From positions 248,001-312,000 of the forward strand of contig OY970278.1 in the NCBI GenBank assembly GCA_963715815.1: a stretch of DNA of 64,000 nt, written 5' to 3'. Shown here piece by piece: positions 25,497-34,590 of this stretch. The notes beneath the pieces are model-generated. The model did not search any database. It saw only the letters and a program-made list of their open reading frames with translations, and was not told the origin of the DNA. A program made the translations under genes and the position numbers. This DNA comes from JAFAMS01 sp963715815 (GTDB lineage: Bacteria; Vulcanimicrobiota; Vulcanimicrobiia; Vulcanimicrobiales; Vulcanimicrobiaceae). The first letter of the stretch is position 1. Every line of letters starts with the position of its first letter.

Positions 25497-26705
25497 ATGA
25501 TCGCACCGCCAAGCCAGCGCGTCTCCGAGCTGCGTGAAGCGCTCAAAAAGTTCATGGACGATGTCGTCTATCCGGGCGAAGAACAATTCGAAGCCGATCT
25601 CGATCGTGCAACCTCGCGTTGGGAAGTGCCGCCGTTGATGGGTGAGATGAAGGCCAAAGCGCGCAAGGCCGGGTTGTGGAATTTGTTCTTGCCGGAAAGC
25701 GAGTACGGCGCCGGACTAACGAACGTGGAATATGCGCCGTTGTGCGAGATCATGGGCCGTTCGTTCATCGGTCCCGAGGTCTTCAATTGCTCGGCTCCGG
25801 ACACCGGAAACATGGAGACGCTCGTCCGTTACGGTAACGCCGACCAAAAGAAACGCTGGCTCGAGCCGTTGCTGCGAGGCGAGATTCGATCCGGCATTGC
25901 GATGACGGAACCCGATGTTGCTTCATCGGACGCGACCAATATCAAATCGCGAATCGAACGCGACGGTGACGATTACGTGATCAACGGTCGCAAGTGGTGG
26001 ACGTCGGGCGCCGCCGATCCACGCTGCAAGCTGCTGATCTTCATGGGAAAAACGAATCCGAACGCCGAGACGCATCTGCAACAGTCGATGGTTCTCGTAC
26101 CGCTCGACGCGCCCGGTGTCAAAGTCCAACGTTCGCTTTCCGTCTTCGGCTACGACGATGCGCCGCACGGACACGCCGAGGTGAGTTTCACGGATGTCCG
26201 TGTTCCCACGAGCAACGTATTGCTCGGCGAAGGCCGCGGCTTTGAGATCGCGCAAGGACGGCTGGGACCGGGTCGCATTCATCATTGCATGCGTGCGATC
26301 GGAATGGCGGAGCGCGCGCTCGAAGCGATGTGCGTGCGTGTGAAAGCGCGTTCGACGTTCGGGCAAAAACTTGCCGAGCACGGCGTGATTCGCGAATGGA
26401 TTGCCGATTCGCGAATGGAGATCGATCAAGCGCGGCTCTTGACGCTCAAAGCTGCGGAGATGATGGACACGGTCGGCAACAAGGCTGCGCAAGCCGAGAT
26501 CGCGATGATCAAGGTCGTCGCTCCGAAGATGCTGACTGCCGTTTTGGATCGCGCGATTCAAGCCCACGGCGGCGCAGGCGTGTCGCAAGACTTTTTCTTG
26601 GCACGCGCATACGCTCACGCGCGTGCGCTGCGCATCTTCGATGGACCCGACGAAGTCCACCGGCGGGCAATCGCACGCATCGAGCTTAAAAAGCATGGAT
26701 CCTAA
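25497..26705 (+). CDS. Acyl-CoA dehydrogenase (ACAD10/11-like)
   Basis: FAD-dependent acyl-CoA dehydrogenase, 402 aa. FAD/substrate motifs GIAMTEPDVASSDATN and YVINGRKWWTSGA; FTDVRVPTSNVLLGEGRGFEIAQGRLGPGRIHHCMR. Near the C-terminus the family motif is FDGPDEVHR. The Asp occupies the place of the catalytic Glu of medium-chain enzymes, as is common in the ACAD10/11-type FadE group. Starts one base after livF, so it is in the same transcript; this suggests that the transported compound or its acyl-CoA is oxidised by this gene set. Confidence 0.9.
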   Translation: MIAPPSQRVSELREALKKFMDDVVYPGEEQFEADLDRATSRWEVPPLMGEMKAKARKAGLWNLFLPESEYGAGLTNVEYAPLCEIMGRSFIGPEVFNCSAPDTGNMETLVRYGNADQKKRWLEPLLRGEIRSGIAMTEPDVASSDATNIKSRIERDGDDYVINGRKWWTSGAADPRCKLLIFMGKTNPNAETHLQQSMVLVPLDAPGVKVQRSLSVFGYDDAPHGHAEVSFTDVRVPTSNVLLGEGRGFEIAQGRLGPGRIHHCMRAIGMAERALEAMCVRVKARSTFGQKLAEHGVIREWIADSRMEIDQARLLTLKAAEMMDTVGNKAAQAEIAMIKVVAPKMLTAVLDRAIQAHGGAGVSQDFFLARAYAHARALRIFDGPDEVHRRAIARIELKKHGS

Positions 26706-27468
26706 CCGTCTCGACGGCAAGATCGCGCTCGTAACGGGATCGAGCTCGGGAATCGGCCTCGCCATCGCACGCCGGCTCGGCGCGCTCGGTGCAAAAGTTG
26801 CCGTCAATTCGCGCAGCGACGAGCGCGCGCAAGAAACTGCCAAGACGCTAAGCGGTGAGGGCATCGCTGCGACGGCTGCCGCCGGTGACGTCTCGACGCC
26901 GGCCGGCGTCGCGCGCGTCTTCGAGCGCACGTTGCAAGCGCACGGCACGCTCGACGTTCTCGTCAATAACGCGGGTCAAATCGTCGTCAAGCCGTCCGAG
27001 GATCTGGCCTACGAAGACTGGGAGCGAATTATCGGGATCAATCTCACGGGACCGTTCTTGTGTGCGCAGGCCGCCGGCCGCATCATGCTCGAGCGCGGCG
27101 AGGGCGTGATCGTCAACGTCTCATCGATGCTTTCGCACATCAGTCTTCCCGGACGGCTTGCGTACGCTGCGAGCAAGCACGGCGTCGACGGTATCACGCG
27201 AACGCTCGGCATCGAGTGGGGGCGCCGCGGCGTTCGCGTCGTTTCGGTCAATCCCGGCTACGTCGCGACGGCTCTCGTCGAAGAAGCGATGCGCTCCGGA
27301 CGCTTCAGTAAATCAGACATCGAGAAACGCAGCCCGGTCGGACGCCTCGCAACACTCGAAGAAGTCGCAAACGCAGTCGGATTCCTGGCCTCACCGGCAG
27401 CGTCGTACATTAATGCGACGACGCTGCTGGTTGACGGGGGTTGGACCGCCTTCGGCGGCTGGACTTAG
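26695..27468 (+). CDS. SDR family 3-oxoacyl reductase-like oxidoreductase
   Basis: Short-chain dehydrogenase, 257 aa. ATG at 26695 overlaps the acyl-CoA dehydrogenase by 11 bases. TGSSSGIGLAIA cofactor motif, VNNAG, catalytic Ser in NVSSMLSHIS and YAASK. The C-terminus ends ...LLVDGGWTAFGGWT. Last gene of the liv-fad operon; it meets the S41 protease gene tail-to-tail with a four-base overlap. Confidence 0.9.
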   Translation: MDPNRLDGKIALVTGSSSGIGLAIARRLGALGAKVAVNSRSDERAQETAKTLSGEGIAATAAAGDVSTPAGVARVFERTLQAHGTLDVLVNNAGQIVVKPSEDLAYEDWERIIGINLTGPFLCAQAAGRIMLERGEGVIVNVSSMLSHISLPGRLAYAASKHGVDGITRTLGIEWGRRGVRVVSVNPGYVATALVEEAMRSGRFSKSDIEKRSPVGRLATLEEVANAVGFLASPAASYINATTLLVDGGWTAFGGWT

Positions 27469-28808
27469 CTATTCGAATTATCAGCCAGTTTTTGATGTAG
27501 GACCGAGATCGCTGCGCTCAATTGCGTGTCGTTGGTCGGATCGCCGAGTTTGGCGTCTTTGGCTTCCGCAACGAACACGTTGGGCGTGATGCCGAGATGA
27601 TTGATATCGCGGCCTGACGGCGTGAGATAGCGTGCGGTCGTGATCTTCACGGCTGCGCCGTCCGGGAGCGGGAAGATCGTTTGCACGACACCCTTTCCGA
27701 ACGTCTTCGTACCGACCAGCGTACCGACGCCGTCGTCTTGAATCGCACCCGAGGTAATCTCGGAAGCGGATGCCGTGTATTTGTTGACGAGCACGACGAG
27801 CGGCTTAGGCGCGGTCGCCACGTCGTCGGCATCGTATTCACGCGTCGACCCGGAGCGCTCGGCGACCGAAACGATCGGGCCGGTCGAGATGAATTGCGAG
27901 CTGACGTCGATAGCAGAATTCAAATAACCGCCGCCGTTGTCGCGCAAATCGAGGACGTACGCTTTCGCGCCTTGGGCGTTGAGCTTCCTGAGCGCCGCAC
28001 CGAGCTCGTCGGCAGTCGTCGCGCCGAACACGGCGAGTCGCGCGTAGCCGATATCGCCGTCGAGCAGTTTTGCAGTTACGCTCGGCGGCTTGATCTGCGC
28101 ACGCGTTATCGTGATCACCGGCAACGGCTTAGCGTCGCGGACGATCAGTAGGTGCACGAGCGTTCCCGGCTTGCCGCGGAGCATCTTCGAATCGTCATCG
28201 AGACTCTTGCCCTTGGTGGGCTTGCCGTCGATCGTAACGACCATGTCGTCGGACTGAATCCCAACCTTTTCGGCCGGTCCACCTTCGATCACCGATTCGA
28301 CCTTGAGCTGTTTGGTCGCATCGTCGATTCCGATCGAAAGACCGACGCCGCCGAATGCCTGCGCATCCAAACCCGCATTGAGCTCGGCGTATTCTTTGGG
28401 GCTCAGGAACGTCGTGTAACGATCGCCCGTCGAGTTGAGCAAACCCGCAATCGCGGCGTACGTGATGTCACGCGCCGATGCTTTCGATCCATACTTCGTG
28501 ACGGCGATGTTGACCGTGCTCGTCAAGGCGCGTTCATCGCTGGTCGGATTGTTCGTGGCATGAAAAGCGGGAAGCACGGGCTTTTTGATGCCGTCATGCC
28601 GCAGCAGCACGATGATGTGACTGCGCGCGGCGTCAAGCGCGTGCTGCGGATCGACATCCTTGTAATATTGATTGAGGAGCTGACGGTAACTGTAGCTCAG
28701 CTCGTCGCGCTGCAGCGCGGTGAGTCCGGGTGCTGCGCTCGCGGAGTAAGGTGCGTTCAGAGATGCGAGGGCGATAGCGAGCGCCGGAATGGCGAATCGA
28801 CGAAACAT
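27465..28808 (-). CDS. S41 family carboxy-terminal processing protease (copy 3)
   Basis: Periplasmic Ser/Lys protease with PDZ domain. Signal peptide ending near ...NAPYSASAAP. PDZ-type stretch at about residues 165-250 (VIEGGPAEKVGIQSDDMVVTIDG). Catalytic Ser in YTASASEITSGA and catalytic Lys in TKTFGKGVVQ, 25 residues apart as in CtpA/Prc; DLRDNGGGYLNSAIDV precedes them. Third member of a tandem trio in the same orientation, about 20 bases after copy 2. All three have intact catalytic residues. Confidence 0.92.
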   Translation of the reverse strand: MFRRFAIPALAIALASLNAPYSASAAPGLTALQRDELSYSYRQLLNQYYKDVDPQHALDAARSHIIVLLRHDGIKKPVLPAFHATNNPTSDERALTSTVNIAVTKYGSKASARDITYAAIAGLLNSTGDRYTTFLSPKEYAELNAGLDAQAFGGVGLSIGIDDATKQLKVESVIEGGPAEKVGIQSDDMVVTIDGKPTKGKSLDDDSKMLRGKPGTLVHLLIVRDAKPLPVITITRAQIKPPSVTAKLLDGDIGYARLAVFGATTADELGAALRKLNAQGAKAYVLDLRDNGGGYLNSAIDVSSQFISTGPIVSVAERSGSTREYDADDVATAPKPLVVLVNKYTASASEITSGAIQDDGVGTLVGTKTFGKGVVQTIFPLPDGAAVKITTARYLTPSGRDINHLGITPNVFVAEAKDAKLGDPTNDTQLSAAISVLHQKLADNSNS

Positions 28809-28828
28809 GGGGCCGGGACCTCTAATTC

Positions 28829-30202
28829 TTATCGTGAAGCGTTACGTGCGACTTTTTGCGAAAGAAACGTAAGCGCGGTTTGAAGTTGCGCATCCTTGCT
28901 CGGATCGCCCGGAATCGGCGACGTGTTTTCCTCGGCGACGATGTCAGGCTGAATGCCTACCGTGTTGATATCGCGTCCGCGCGGCGTGTAGTAACGAGCG
29001 GTCGTAATCTTGATGGCTGATCCGTCAGGAAGCGGGTAGATCGACTGGACAACGCCTTTACCAAACGTTCGGGTCCCGATCAACGTTCCGACTCCCCGAT
29101 CCTGAATCGCTCCTGATGTAATCTCAGACGCCGAGGCGGTATTACCGTTCACCAGGACAACCAGCGGCTTGGGGCTGATCGCGTCGTTGTCCGCGTCATA
29201 CTGCTTGTAATTACCCGCCCGCTCGGTAACTTTCACGATCGGTCCCGTCGAGATGAATTTCGAGCTGACGTCGATGGCCGAGTCCAGATATCCGCCGCCG
29301 TTGTCACGGAGATCGAGAATGTACGCTTGCGCACCAGCTTTTTCGAATTTTGAGAGCGCGTCGCCGAGCTCATCCGCCGTCGTTTGTCCAAAGATGGTAA
29401 TCGCGATGAATGCAACCTTGTTGGAGAGCATCTTCGCGAACACCGACGGCGTGTGAATCTCGCGGCGCGTGATGGAAAGCGCATCACCGAGCGATTCGCC
29501 GCTGCGTTCGATACCCAAACGCACGACGGTCCCGGGGTCACCGCGCAACATCGACGAGATAGCTTTGATCTGCATCCCGTCGGTCGCCGTTCCGTTGATC
29601 GTCGCGATCACGTCGCCGGATTGAATGCCGGCACGGTCGGCCGGACCGCCTTGCGCGACCCACTCGACCGTTGCCCGCTTGGCGCCGGTCGTTTCGAGCC
29701 CGATTACGAGTCCAACACCTCCGAAGCCGTCGCCGCCGGTGAGGCCTTGTTCCATCGCCGCGTACTCTTTTGGATTCAGAAAAACCGTATAGCGATCCTT
29801 AACGGCACCGAAGAGTCCGGAGATCGCGTCGTACGTGATCTGCGTGCCGGAAAGTTTCGCGCCTGCGAGCGCGAGCGCAGTTTCCGCTTCGTCGACGAAC
29901 GCATTACGATCTGAGCGATCGTTGTTGACGGCATGCGGCTTATGGAACGCCGCGCGCGCGATTCCCTGATGCTCGAGATCGTCGGAAAGTTTTTGATACG
30001 CACCATCGAGCAGCGCCTGGTCGTCGATCTTCTGATAGAAATCTTCGGTAAGACGCAGATAGCTCATGCGCAGCTCGTACAGCTGAACCGGCGTCAAGCC
30101 GCTCGTGGGCGTCGCTGCCAGGGGTGGCGGTGAAAATTGCGCGACGATCAAAACCGTGACTGCGGCCAGAACGGTGAGAACGCGTGCGGCTGCGGTCTTC
30201 AT
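28829..30202 (-). CDS. S41 family carboxy-terminal processing protease (copy 2)
   Basis: Secreted Ser/Lys protease, 457 aa. N-terminal signal segment (VLAAVTVLIVAQFSPPPLAA). PDZ motif GGPADRAGIQSGDVIATING. Catalytic Ser in NTASASEITSGA and Lys in TRTFGKGVVQ. Copies 2 and 3 are more similar to each other than to copy 1, with shared ITSGAIQD..GVGTL, so a recent duplication following an older one is likely. Start overlaps the end of copy 1 by four bases. Confidence 0.92.
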   Translation of the reverse strand: MKTAAARVLTVLAAVTVLIVAQFSPPPLAATPTSGLTPVQLYELRMSYLRLTEDFYQKIDDQALLDGAYQKLSDDLEHQGIARAAFHKPHAVNNDRSDRNAFVDEAETALALAGAKLSGTQITYDAISGLFGAVKDRYTVFLNPKEYAAMEQGLTGGDGFGGVGLVIGLETTGAKRATVEWVAQGGPADRAGIQSGDVIATINGTATDGMQIKAISSMLRGDPGTVVRLGIERSGESLGDALSITRREIHTPSVFAKMLSNKVAFIAITIFGQTTADELGDALSKFEKAGAQAYILDLRDNGGGYLDSAIDVSSKFISTGPIVKVTERAGNYKQYDADNDAISPKPLVVLVNGNTASASEITSGAIQDRGVGTLIGTRTFGKGVVQSIYPLPDGSAIKITTARYYTPRGRDINTVGIQPDIVAEENTSPIPGDPSKDAQLQTALTFLSQKVARNASR

Positions 30203-31587
30203 TTTGCATCCTGCTTGGCGATGAGAGCGCGAGCTTCCGCATAGACGCGATCGCTCGCCGTTCCGAACTTGCGTAGATCGGGAAGCCCCTTGGTCGTGGG
30301 ATCCGGGATGACGACGTCGGGCGTGATGCCCTTCTTATTGATGTCGCGGCCGAGCGGCGTCGTGTAACGCGCGGTCGTGATCTTCAGTGCGGAATGATCC
30401 GGCAGATTGTAGATGCTCTGCACGACGCCCTTACCGAACGTCTTTGTGCCGACCAGCGTTCCGACGCGATAGTCCTGAATCGCCCCCGCGGTAATCTCGG
30501 CGGCGCTGGCCGTGTACTTGTCGACGAGCACCACGAGTGGTGCTGCGGCAACGGAGACACCGAGTGCCGAGCGTGGTTCGCGATCGCCTTCGCGATCGAT
30601 CGTTGCGACGATCGTGCCGTTTTGAATGAAGAGGCTCGAGATCTGAACGGCCGCATCGAGCAGGCCGCCGCCGTTGGCGCGCAGATCGAGGACGTAACCC
30701 TTGGCGTCATGCGCACGTCCATCCAGCAGCGCCTTACGAACTTCGTCATACGAGGTCGTTCCGAAATCGGCCAGGCGAATGTAATCGATACCGTGGTCCA
30801 TCTTTGCGACCGCGGAGGGAACGTGCACGCGCGCACGCGTGATTGCGACCGAGCGCTTCGCGCGATCTTTGGGATTCTGCAGCATCAGCACGACGCGCGT
30901 TCCTACCTGTCCGCGGATGCGGTGCTCTATCGTGTCGAGCGGTTGATTGTGCGCGCTGACGCCGTCGACGGCCAGAACGATATCGCCGGGCTTTACGCCG
31001 GCTGCGATCGCCGGATTGTCCGGGATCGGCGAGATGAGCGTATCGTGCGTGCGCGGATCCTGGATGATGTAGACGCCGATGCCGCCGAAATCGCCGCCTT
31101 GCAATTCTTCGTTGAGCGCACGCATCTGGCTGGTCGTTAGATAAACGGTGTATGGATCGTCGAGTCCATTCAGCATTCCCGCGATCGCCGCGCGGCTCAA
31201 GTCGTCTTGAGTCAGCTTCGTATCACGTGCAGCAAGCTCGACGACTTCCTTGCGCACGAGCGCCGCATCGCCCGAACGCGATCCGGTGCTCGTCAGCGCT
31301 GGGGCCTTGAACGGTTCTTTGCGCGCTTTGAGATACGCGTTGATTCCCGTCCGGCTGCCGTTGAGCAGCACTTGCAAATCGACCGGACGGTAGAAGACGT
31401 CTTCAACCCGCGTGTACGTTTGATCGATGATGCCGAGCGAATCGAAATTGCCGAGCATGAGAGTCGGCTCGCCGAGCGCGACCGTCATTCCGGCGCGCGC
31501 TTGTGCAATCGACACGTACGCCGCAGCAGCAAACGTCGCGACGAGAATTACCAATCCCGCGATGATAGCGCGGATTCGAAACGACAC
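30199..31587 (-). CDS. S41 family carboxy-terminal processing protease (copy 1)
   Basis: Secreted or membrane-anchored Ser/Lys protease, 462 aa. N-terminal transmembrane segment (IRAIIAGLVILVATFAAAAYVS). PDZ-like region with NPAIAAGVKPGDIVLAVDG. Catalytic Ser in YTASAAEITAGA, Lys in TKTFGKGVVQ. First protease after the ftsEX-M23 genes, separated from the M23 gene by 99 bases. CtpB/Prc-like enzymes next to EnvC-type factors are widespread, so regulated processing of cell-wall hydrolases is a plausible role. Confidence 0.92.
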   Translation of the reverse strand: MSFRIRAIIAGLVILVATFAAAAYVSIAQARAGMTVALGEPTLMLGNFDSLGIIDQTYTRVEDVFYRPVDLQVLLNGSRTGINAYLKARKEPFKAPALTSTGSRSGDAALVRKEVVELAARDTKLTQDDLSRAAIAGMLNGLDDPYTVYLTTSQMRALNEELQGGDFGGIGVYIIQDPRTHDTLISPIPDNPAIAAGVKPGDIVLAVDGVSAHNQPLDTIEHRIRGQVGTRVVLMLQNPKDRAKRSVAITRARVHVPSAVAKMDHGIDYIRLADFGTTSYDEVRKALLDGRAHDAKGYVLDLRANGGGLLDAAVQISSLFIQNGTIVATIDREGDREPRSALGVSVAAAPLVVLVDKYTASAAEITAGAIQDYRVGTLVGTKTFGKGVVQSIYNLPDHSALKITTARYTTPLGRDINKKGITPDVVIPDPTTKGLPDLRKFGTASDRVYAEARALIAKQDAK

Positions 31588-31620
31588 TTAGTCTTGGTCC
31601 TCTAGTAAGGGAGCAGCGAG

Positions 31621-31642
31621 CGGGGTCCTAGTCTTTAGACAA
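31621..31642. repeat. Nested inverted repeat between M23 and S41 genes
   Basis: CGGGGT at 31621-31626 pairs with ACCCCG at 31637-31642, and GTCT/AGAC pair inside. There is no T-run on either side, so an intrinsic terminator is not clear; it may be an mRNA-stabilising hairpin. Confidence 0.35.
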
Positions 31643-31686
31643 GCCTACCCCGATTTCAGTCTTACCGCAGTTCTCTGGGCCCAAGC

Positions 31687-32907
31687 TTAGTGCAGATATG
31701 ACATAGGGTCGACGGGCTTGCCGTCGATGCGGACCTCGAAGTGGAGATGAGGCCCGGTTGATTCGCCGGTCGAGCCGACAGCGCCAATTGCTTGGCCGCG
31801 CTTTACCTCTTGATTCGGCGCCACGAAAATCTGCGAAAGATGTCCGAAGAGGGTCGACATCGGGCCGCCCATGTCCAGGATGATCATGTTGCCGTAGCCG
31901 CCGTCGTTCCAGCCCGCCGATATCACTTTACCATCGGCGGGAGCGACGATGGTCGTCCCCATTTCAGCAGCGATGTCGATGCCGGTGTGCATTAGGAAGC
32001 GACCGCTGACCGGGTTCGAGCGCATCCCGAAGGGCGAGCTGATCCGGCCGGAAACCGGCCACGACAGAGCTCCGGGGGCGCCGATCAGCGGCGGCGGTTG
32101 TTGACCCGAGAGTAGTGCGGCTCTGCGAGCGGCTTGCTGGCGGGCCGCTTCTTCCGCCTGCTTCTGACGGATCAGCGCTTCGACTTCAAGCTCCGTTTGC
32201 TCGGAGATTTCTTCGAGCTGCGTCACCTCTTGCGCGACCTGACGTTTTTGCGCATCCGCCGCGGCGACGAGTTGCATGCGCTCTTGCGCAAGCGACGTCA
32301 GCTGATTTTCCGTTTGCTGAACGGCGGCCTGATTCTGTGAGAGCTGCTCGCGCGTGCCGACCAGTGCGCGTTCGACGTCGCTGACTTTGGCTTCGGCAGC
32401 TTTGCGCTCGCGCAGCGCTTTCTGATTGGCGCTTACGAGCAGCCGGATGTCGTCCCAGCGTTCGACGAAATCCGAGAACGACGTGGCACTGAACAAAACA
32501 GTCAGGTAGCTGAGCTGACCGTGCTCGTATGCGTCGACCAAGCGCCGGTTGAGCGCATCCGTGTGGCGTTGCAAGGTCTTTTGCGCCGCATTGAGTTGAA
32601 CTTGATTCCAGGCCAGGCGCTGCTGGTTCGAGTGCATTTGGGCTTGCAGCGAGGACAGCTGATTGTTCGCAACGGTGATGTTGTGGTTGGTATCTTGCAG
32701 CTGCTGCGTCGCAGAGACGTAGCGCGTGCGCGCGTTGTCAAGCTCGCCGCGCTTCTGCTGCAACTGCTGGTTGATCGCTTGTTGCTTCTGGCGTTGCTGC
32801 TTGATCTTTGCGTCCACGTTCGAATGCGCCGCGTTGCTTGCAAGCGGCGTGAACGAAAACGCGAGCGTGCACGCAAGCGCGCTGTAGATGAAGCGTCGCA
32901 GGTTCAT
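31687..32907 (-). CDS. Coiled-coil M23 (LytM) peptidase, EnvC-like
   Basis: Secreted cell-wall hydrolase or activator. ATG at 32907 shares TGATG with the ftsX stop; a GTG one codon earlier is also possible. Signal peptide (FIYSALACTLAFSFTPLASNA), then about 230 residues of Gln/Leu-rich coiled coil as in EnvC, then a LytM domain. Zinc ligands appear complete: HTGIDIAAEMG (H...D) and GPHLHFEVRIDG (HxH). EnvC itself lacks these ligands, so this protein could be a true endopeptidase like RipC/PcsB-type FtsEX partners. Coupled directly behind ftsX. Confidence 0.9.
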   Translation of the reverse strand: MNLRRFIYSALACTLAFSFTPLASNAAHSNVDAKIKQQRQKQQAINQQLQQKRGELDNARTRYVSATQQLQDTNHNITVANNQLSSLQAQMHSNQQRLAWNQVQLNAAQKTLQRHTDALNRRLVDAYEHGQLSYLTVLFSATSFSDFVERWDDIRLLVSANQKALRERKAAEAKVSDVERALVGTREQLSQNQAAVQQTENQLTSLAQERMQLVAAADAQKRQVAQEVTQLEEISEQTELEVEALIRQKQAEEAARQQAARRAALLSGQQPPPLIGAPGALSWPVSGRISSPFGMRSNPVSGRFLMHTGIDIAAEMGTTIVAPADGKVISAGWNDGGYGNMIILDMGGPMSTLFGHLSQIFVAPNQEVKRGQAIGAVGSTGESTGPHLHFEVRIDGKPVDPMSYLH

Positions 32908-33788
32908 CACACGCGAAGGTAGCGGCTGACCGAGATCCAGGCGCCGATCACGCCGACGATCGCGCCGGCCGCGAGCAGCTCGAACATCAAGCGCAGCTCG
33001 TCGACGTGTGCGGTAGAGAACGGTATAAACGAAAGCGTGACCATGATTTTGGGAAGCAGCTCGGCCTGTAAGACCGCCAAGATGAGGATCGCAACGAGCG
33101 CGCCGAGCGTCCCCGCGATGAAACCCTCAGCCATGAACGGCGCGCGAATGTAGCTGTTGGTTGCGCCGACAAGTTGCATGATCGCAATCTCGCGGCGCCG
33201 CGCGAAGACGGTCAAACGAATCGTATTCGAGATGATGACGGCGGCGGCGAAGATCAGCACGACGATCATGATCAAGCCGAGCTTGGCGATCGTCTCCGTC
33301 AAACGCAACACTTTTGCTATCGTGGCTTGATCGTACTCGACGTTTGCAATGTCGCGCATTTTCTGAATGCTTTGCGCGACGCCCGAAACGGAGTCCGGAT
33401 TCTTCACGCGCACGCGAATCGCGTTCGGCAAAGGGTTCGAGGTCAAAAGCGAGGTGTCGATCTGCCCCTTCAAGCGGTCCTGCAATTGGCGCAGGCCTTC
33501 GCCTTTCGGAATGTAGGTAACCGCGGAGACACGCGGATCGGCGCCGATTACTTCCGAGATCGAGCGGCCTTCCTTGTCATCGACACGATCTGCGAGATAG
33601 ACCGAAATCTCGATCCGGCTCAGCATTCCGGAGGAAAGCTTGCTTAGTGTCTCACGTGCGTAGAGGAATGAGCCCAACATAAAAATCGTGACGGCAACCG
33701 TCGCGATTGCAGTGATCTGCATTCCTTTGCTGCGAGCGAAGTTCGAGAGAACCTCACCCAGAAAGAACTGAAGTCTGCCCCAATCCAA
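32907..33788 (-). CDS. ftsX: Cell division protein FtsX
   Basis: Permease-like partner of FtsE that transmits ATP hydrolysis across the membrane to a peptidoglycan hydrolase. A TTG start at 33788 (MDWGRLQFFLGEVLSNFARSKG) gives 293 aa, normal for FtsX; the longer opening lies inside ftsE. Four membrane helices: one N-terminal (ITAIATVAVTIFMLGSFLY) and three C-terminal (LIMIVVLIFAAAVIISNTI, FIAGTLGALVAILILAVL, LLAAGAIVGVIGAW), flanking the extracellular domain. Contains the conserved REIAIMQLVGATNSYIRAPF. Overlaps ftsE by 35 bases. Confidence 0.92.
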   Translation of the reverse strand: MDWGRLQFFLGEVLSNFARSKGMQITAIATVAVTIFMLGSFLYARETLSKLSSGMLSRIEISVYLADRVDDKEGRSISEVIGADPRVSAVTYIPKGEGLRQLQDRLKGQIDTSLLTSNPLPNAIRVRVKNPDSVSGVAQSIQKMRDIANVEYDQATIAKVLRLTETIAKLGLIMIVVLIFAAAVIISNTIRLTVFARRREIAIMQLVGATNSYIRAPFMAEGFIAGTLGALVAILILAVLQAELLPKIMVTLSFIPFSTAHVDELRLMFELLAAGAIVGVIGAWISVSRYLRV

Positions 33789-34464
33789 GGAAATAGTAAC
33801 CCCGCTCTTCGTCGCTGACGATTCGGCCGTTCTCGATCCGGACGACTCTGCGGCGCATCCGGTCGACGACGCCCTGATTGTGCGTGGCAACGACGATCGT
33901 CGTGCCTTTGAGATTGATGCGCAGCAGCAATTCCATGATCTCGCTCGTCGTGGCCGGATCCAGGTTTCCGGTCGGTTCGTCGCAGAGCAGGATCTTGGGA
34001 TTGTTGACGAGTGCGCGCGCAATCGCAGTGCGCTGTTGTTCGCCGCCGGCAAGTTCGTGTGGAAACATCCGGCTCTTGTGCGAGAGACCGACCAGCTCGA
34101 GGCTGCGCGGCACTTGACGCATGACATCTTTCGAGCGCGCGCCGGTTACGCGCAACGCGAATGCGACGTTCTCCCAAACGGTCTTGTCGGCCAGCAACTT
34201 GAAGTCTTGGAACACGACGCCGACGTTCCGGCGCAGATACGGAATCTTCGAACGCTTCATCGTGTCGACGCGCATTCCATCGACGTGGACTTCACCATCC
34301 GTCGGCGTGCGCTCGCGGTACATAAGACGAAGGATGCTCGACTTTCCCATTCCCGACGAGCCGATGAGAAAAATGAAGCTGCCCTTTTCGATTTCGAGGC
34401 TCACGTTGTCCAAAGCGCGGACACCGTTCGGATAGACGAGGCTAACGCCGCGAAGTCGAATCAA
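33754..34464 (-). CDS. ftsE: Cell division ATP-binding protein FtsE
   Basis: ABC ATPase of the FtsEX complex. TTG start. GSSGMGKSS Walker A (about residues 36-44), DFKLLADKTVWENVAFAL typical of FtsE, signature LAGGEQQRTAIARAL, Walker B ILLCDEPTGNLDP, and ATHNQGVVD switch. 236 aa. Heads the ftsE-ftsX-M23-S41 x3 cluster. Confidence 0.94.
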   Translation of the reverse strand: MIRLRGVSLVYPNGVRALDNVSLEIEKGSFIFLIGSSGMGKSSILRLMYRERTPTDGEVHVDGMRVDTMKRSKIPYLRRNVGVVFQDFKLLADKTVWENVAFALRVTGARSKDVMRQVPRSLELVGLSHKSRMFPHELAGGEQQRTAIARALVNNPKILLCDEPTGNLDPATTSEIMELLLRINLKGTTIVVATHNQGVVDRMRRRVVRIENGRIVSDEERGYYFLGLGQTSVLSG

Positions 34465-34590
34465 TTTCGGTCCGCCGTCATAAAAAGAGCCGGTGCGCTG
34501 TTAACCACGCACGCGTCGGAGGCGCAGTTCCTGGATACAAGCGCCATTGTAGAATGATTTTGGGTCCGCAGGGGCTGATACCTCCGGCTG

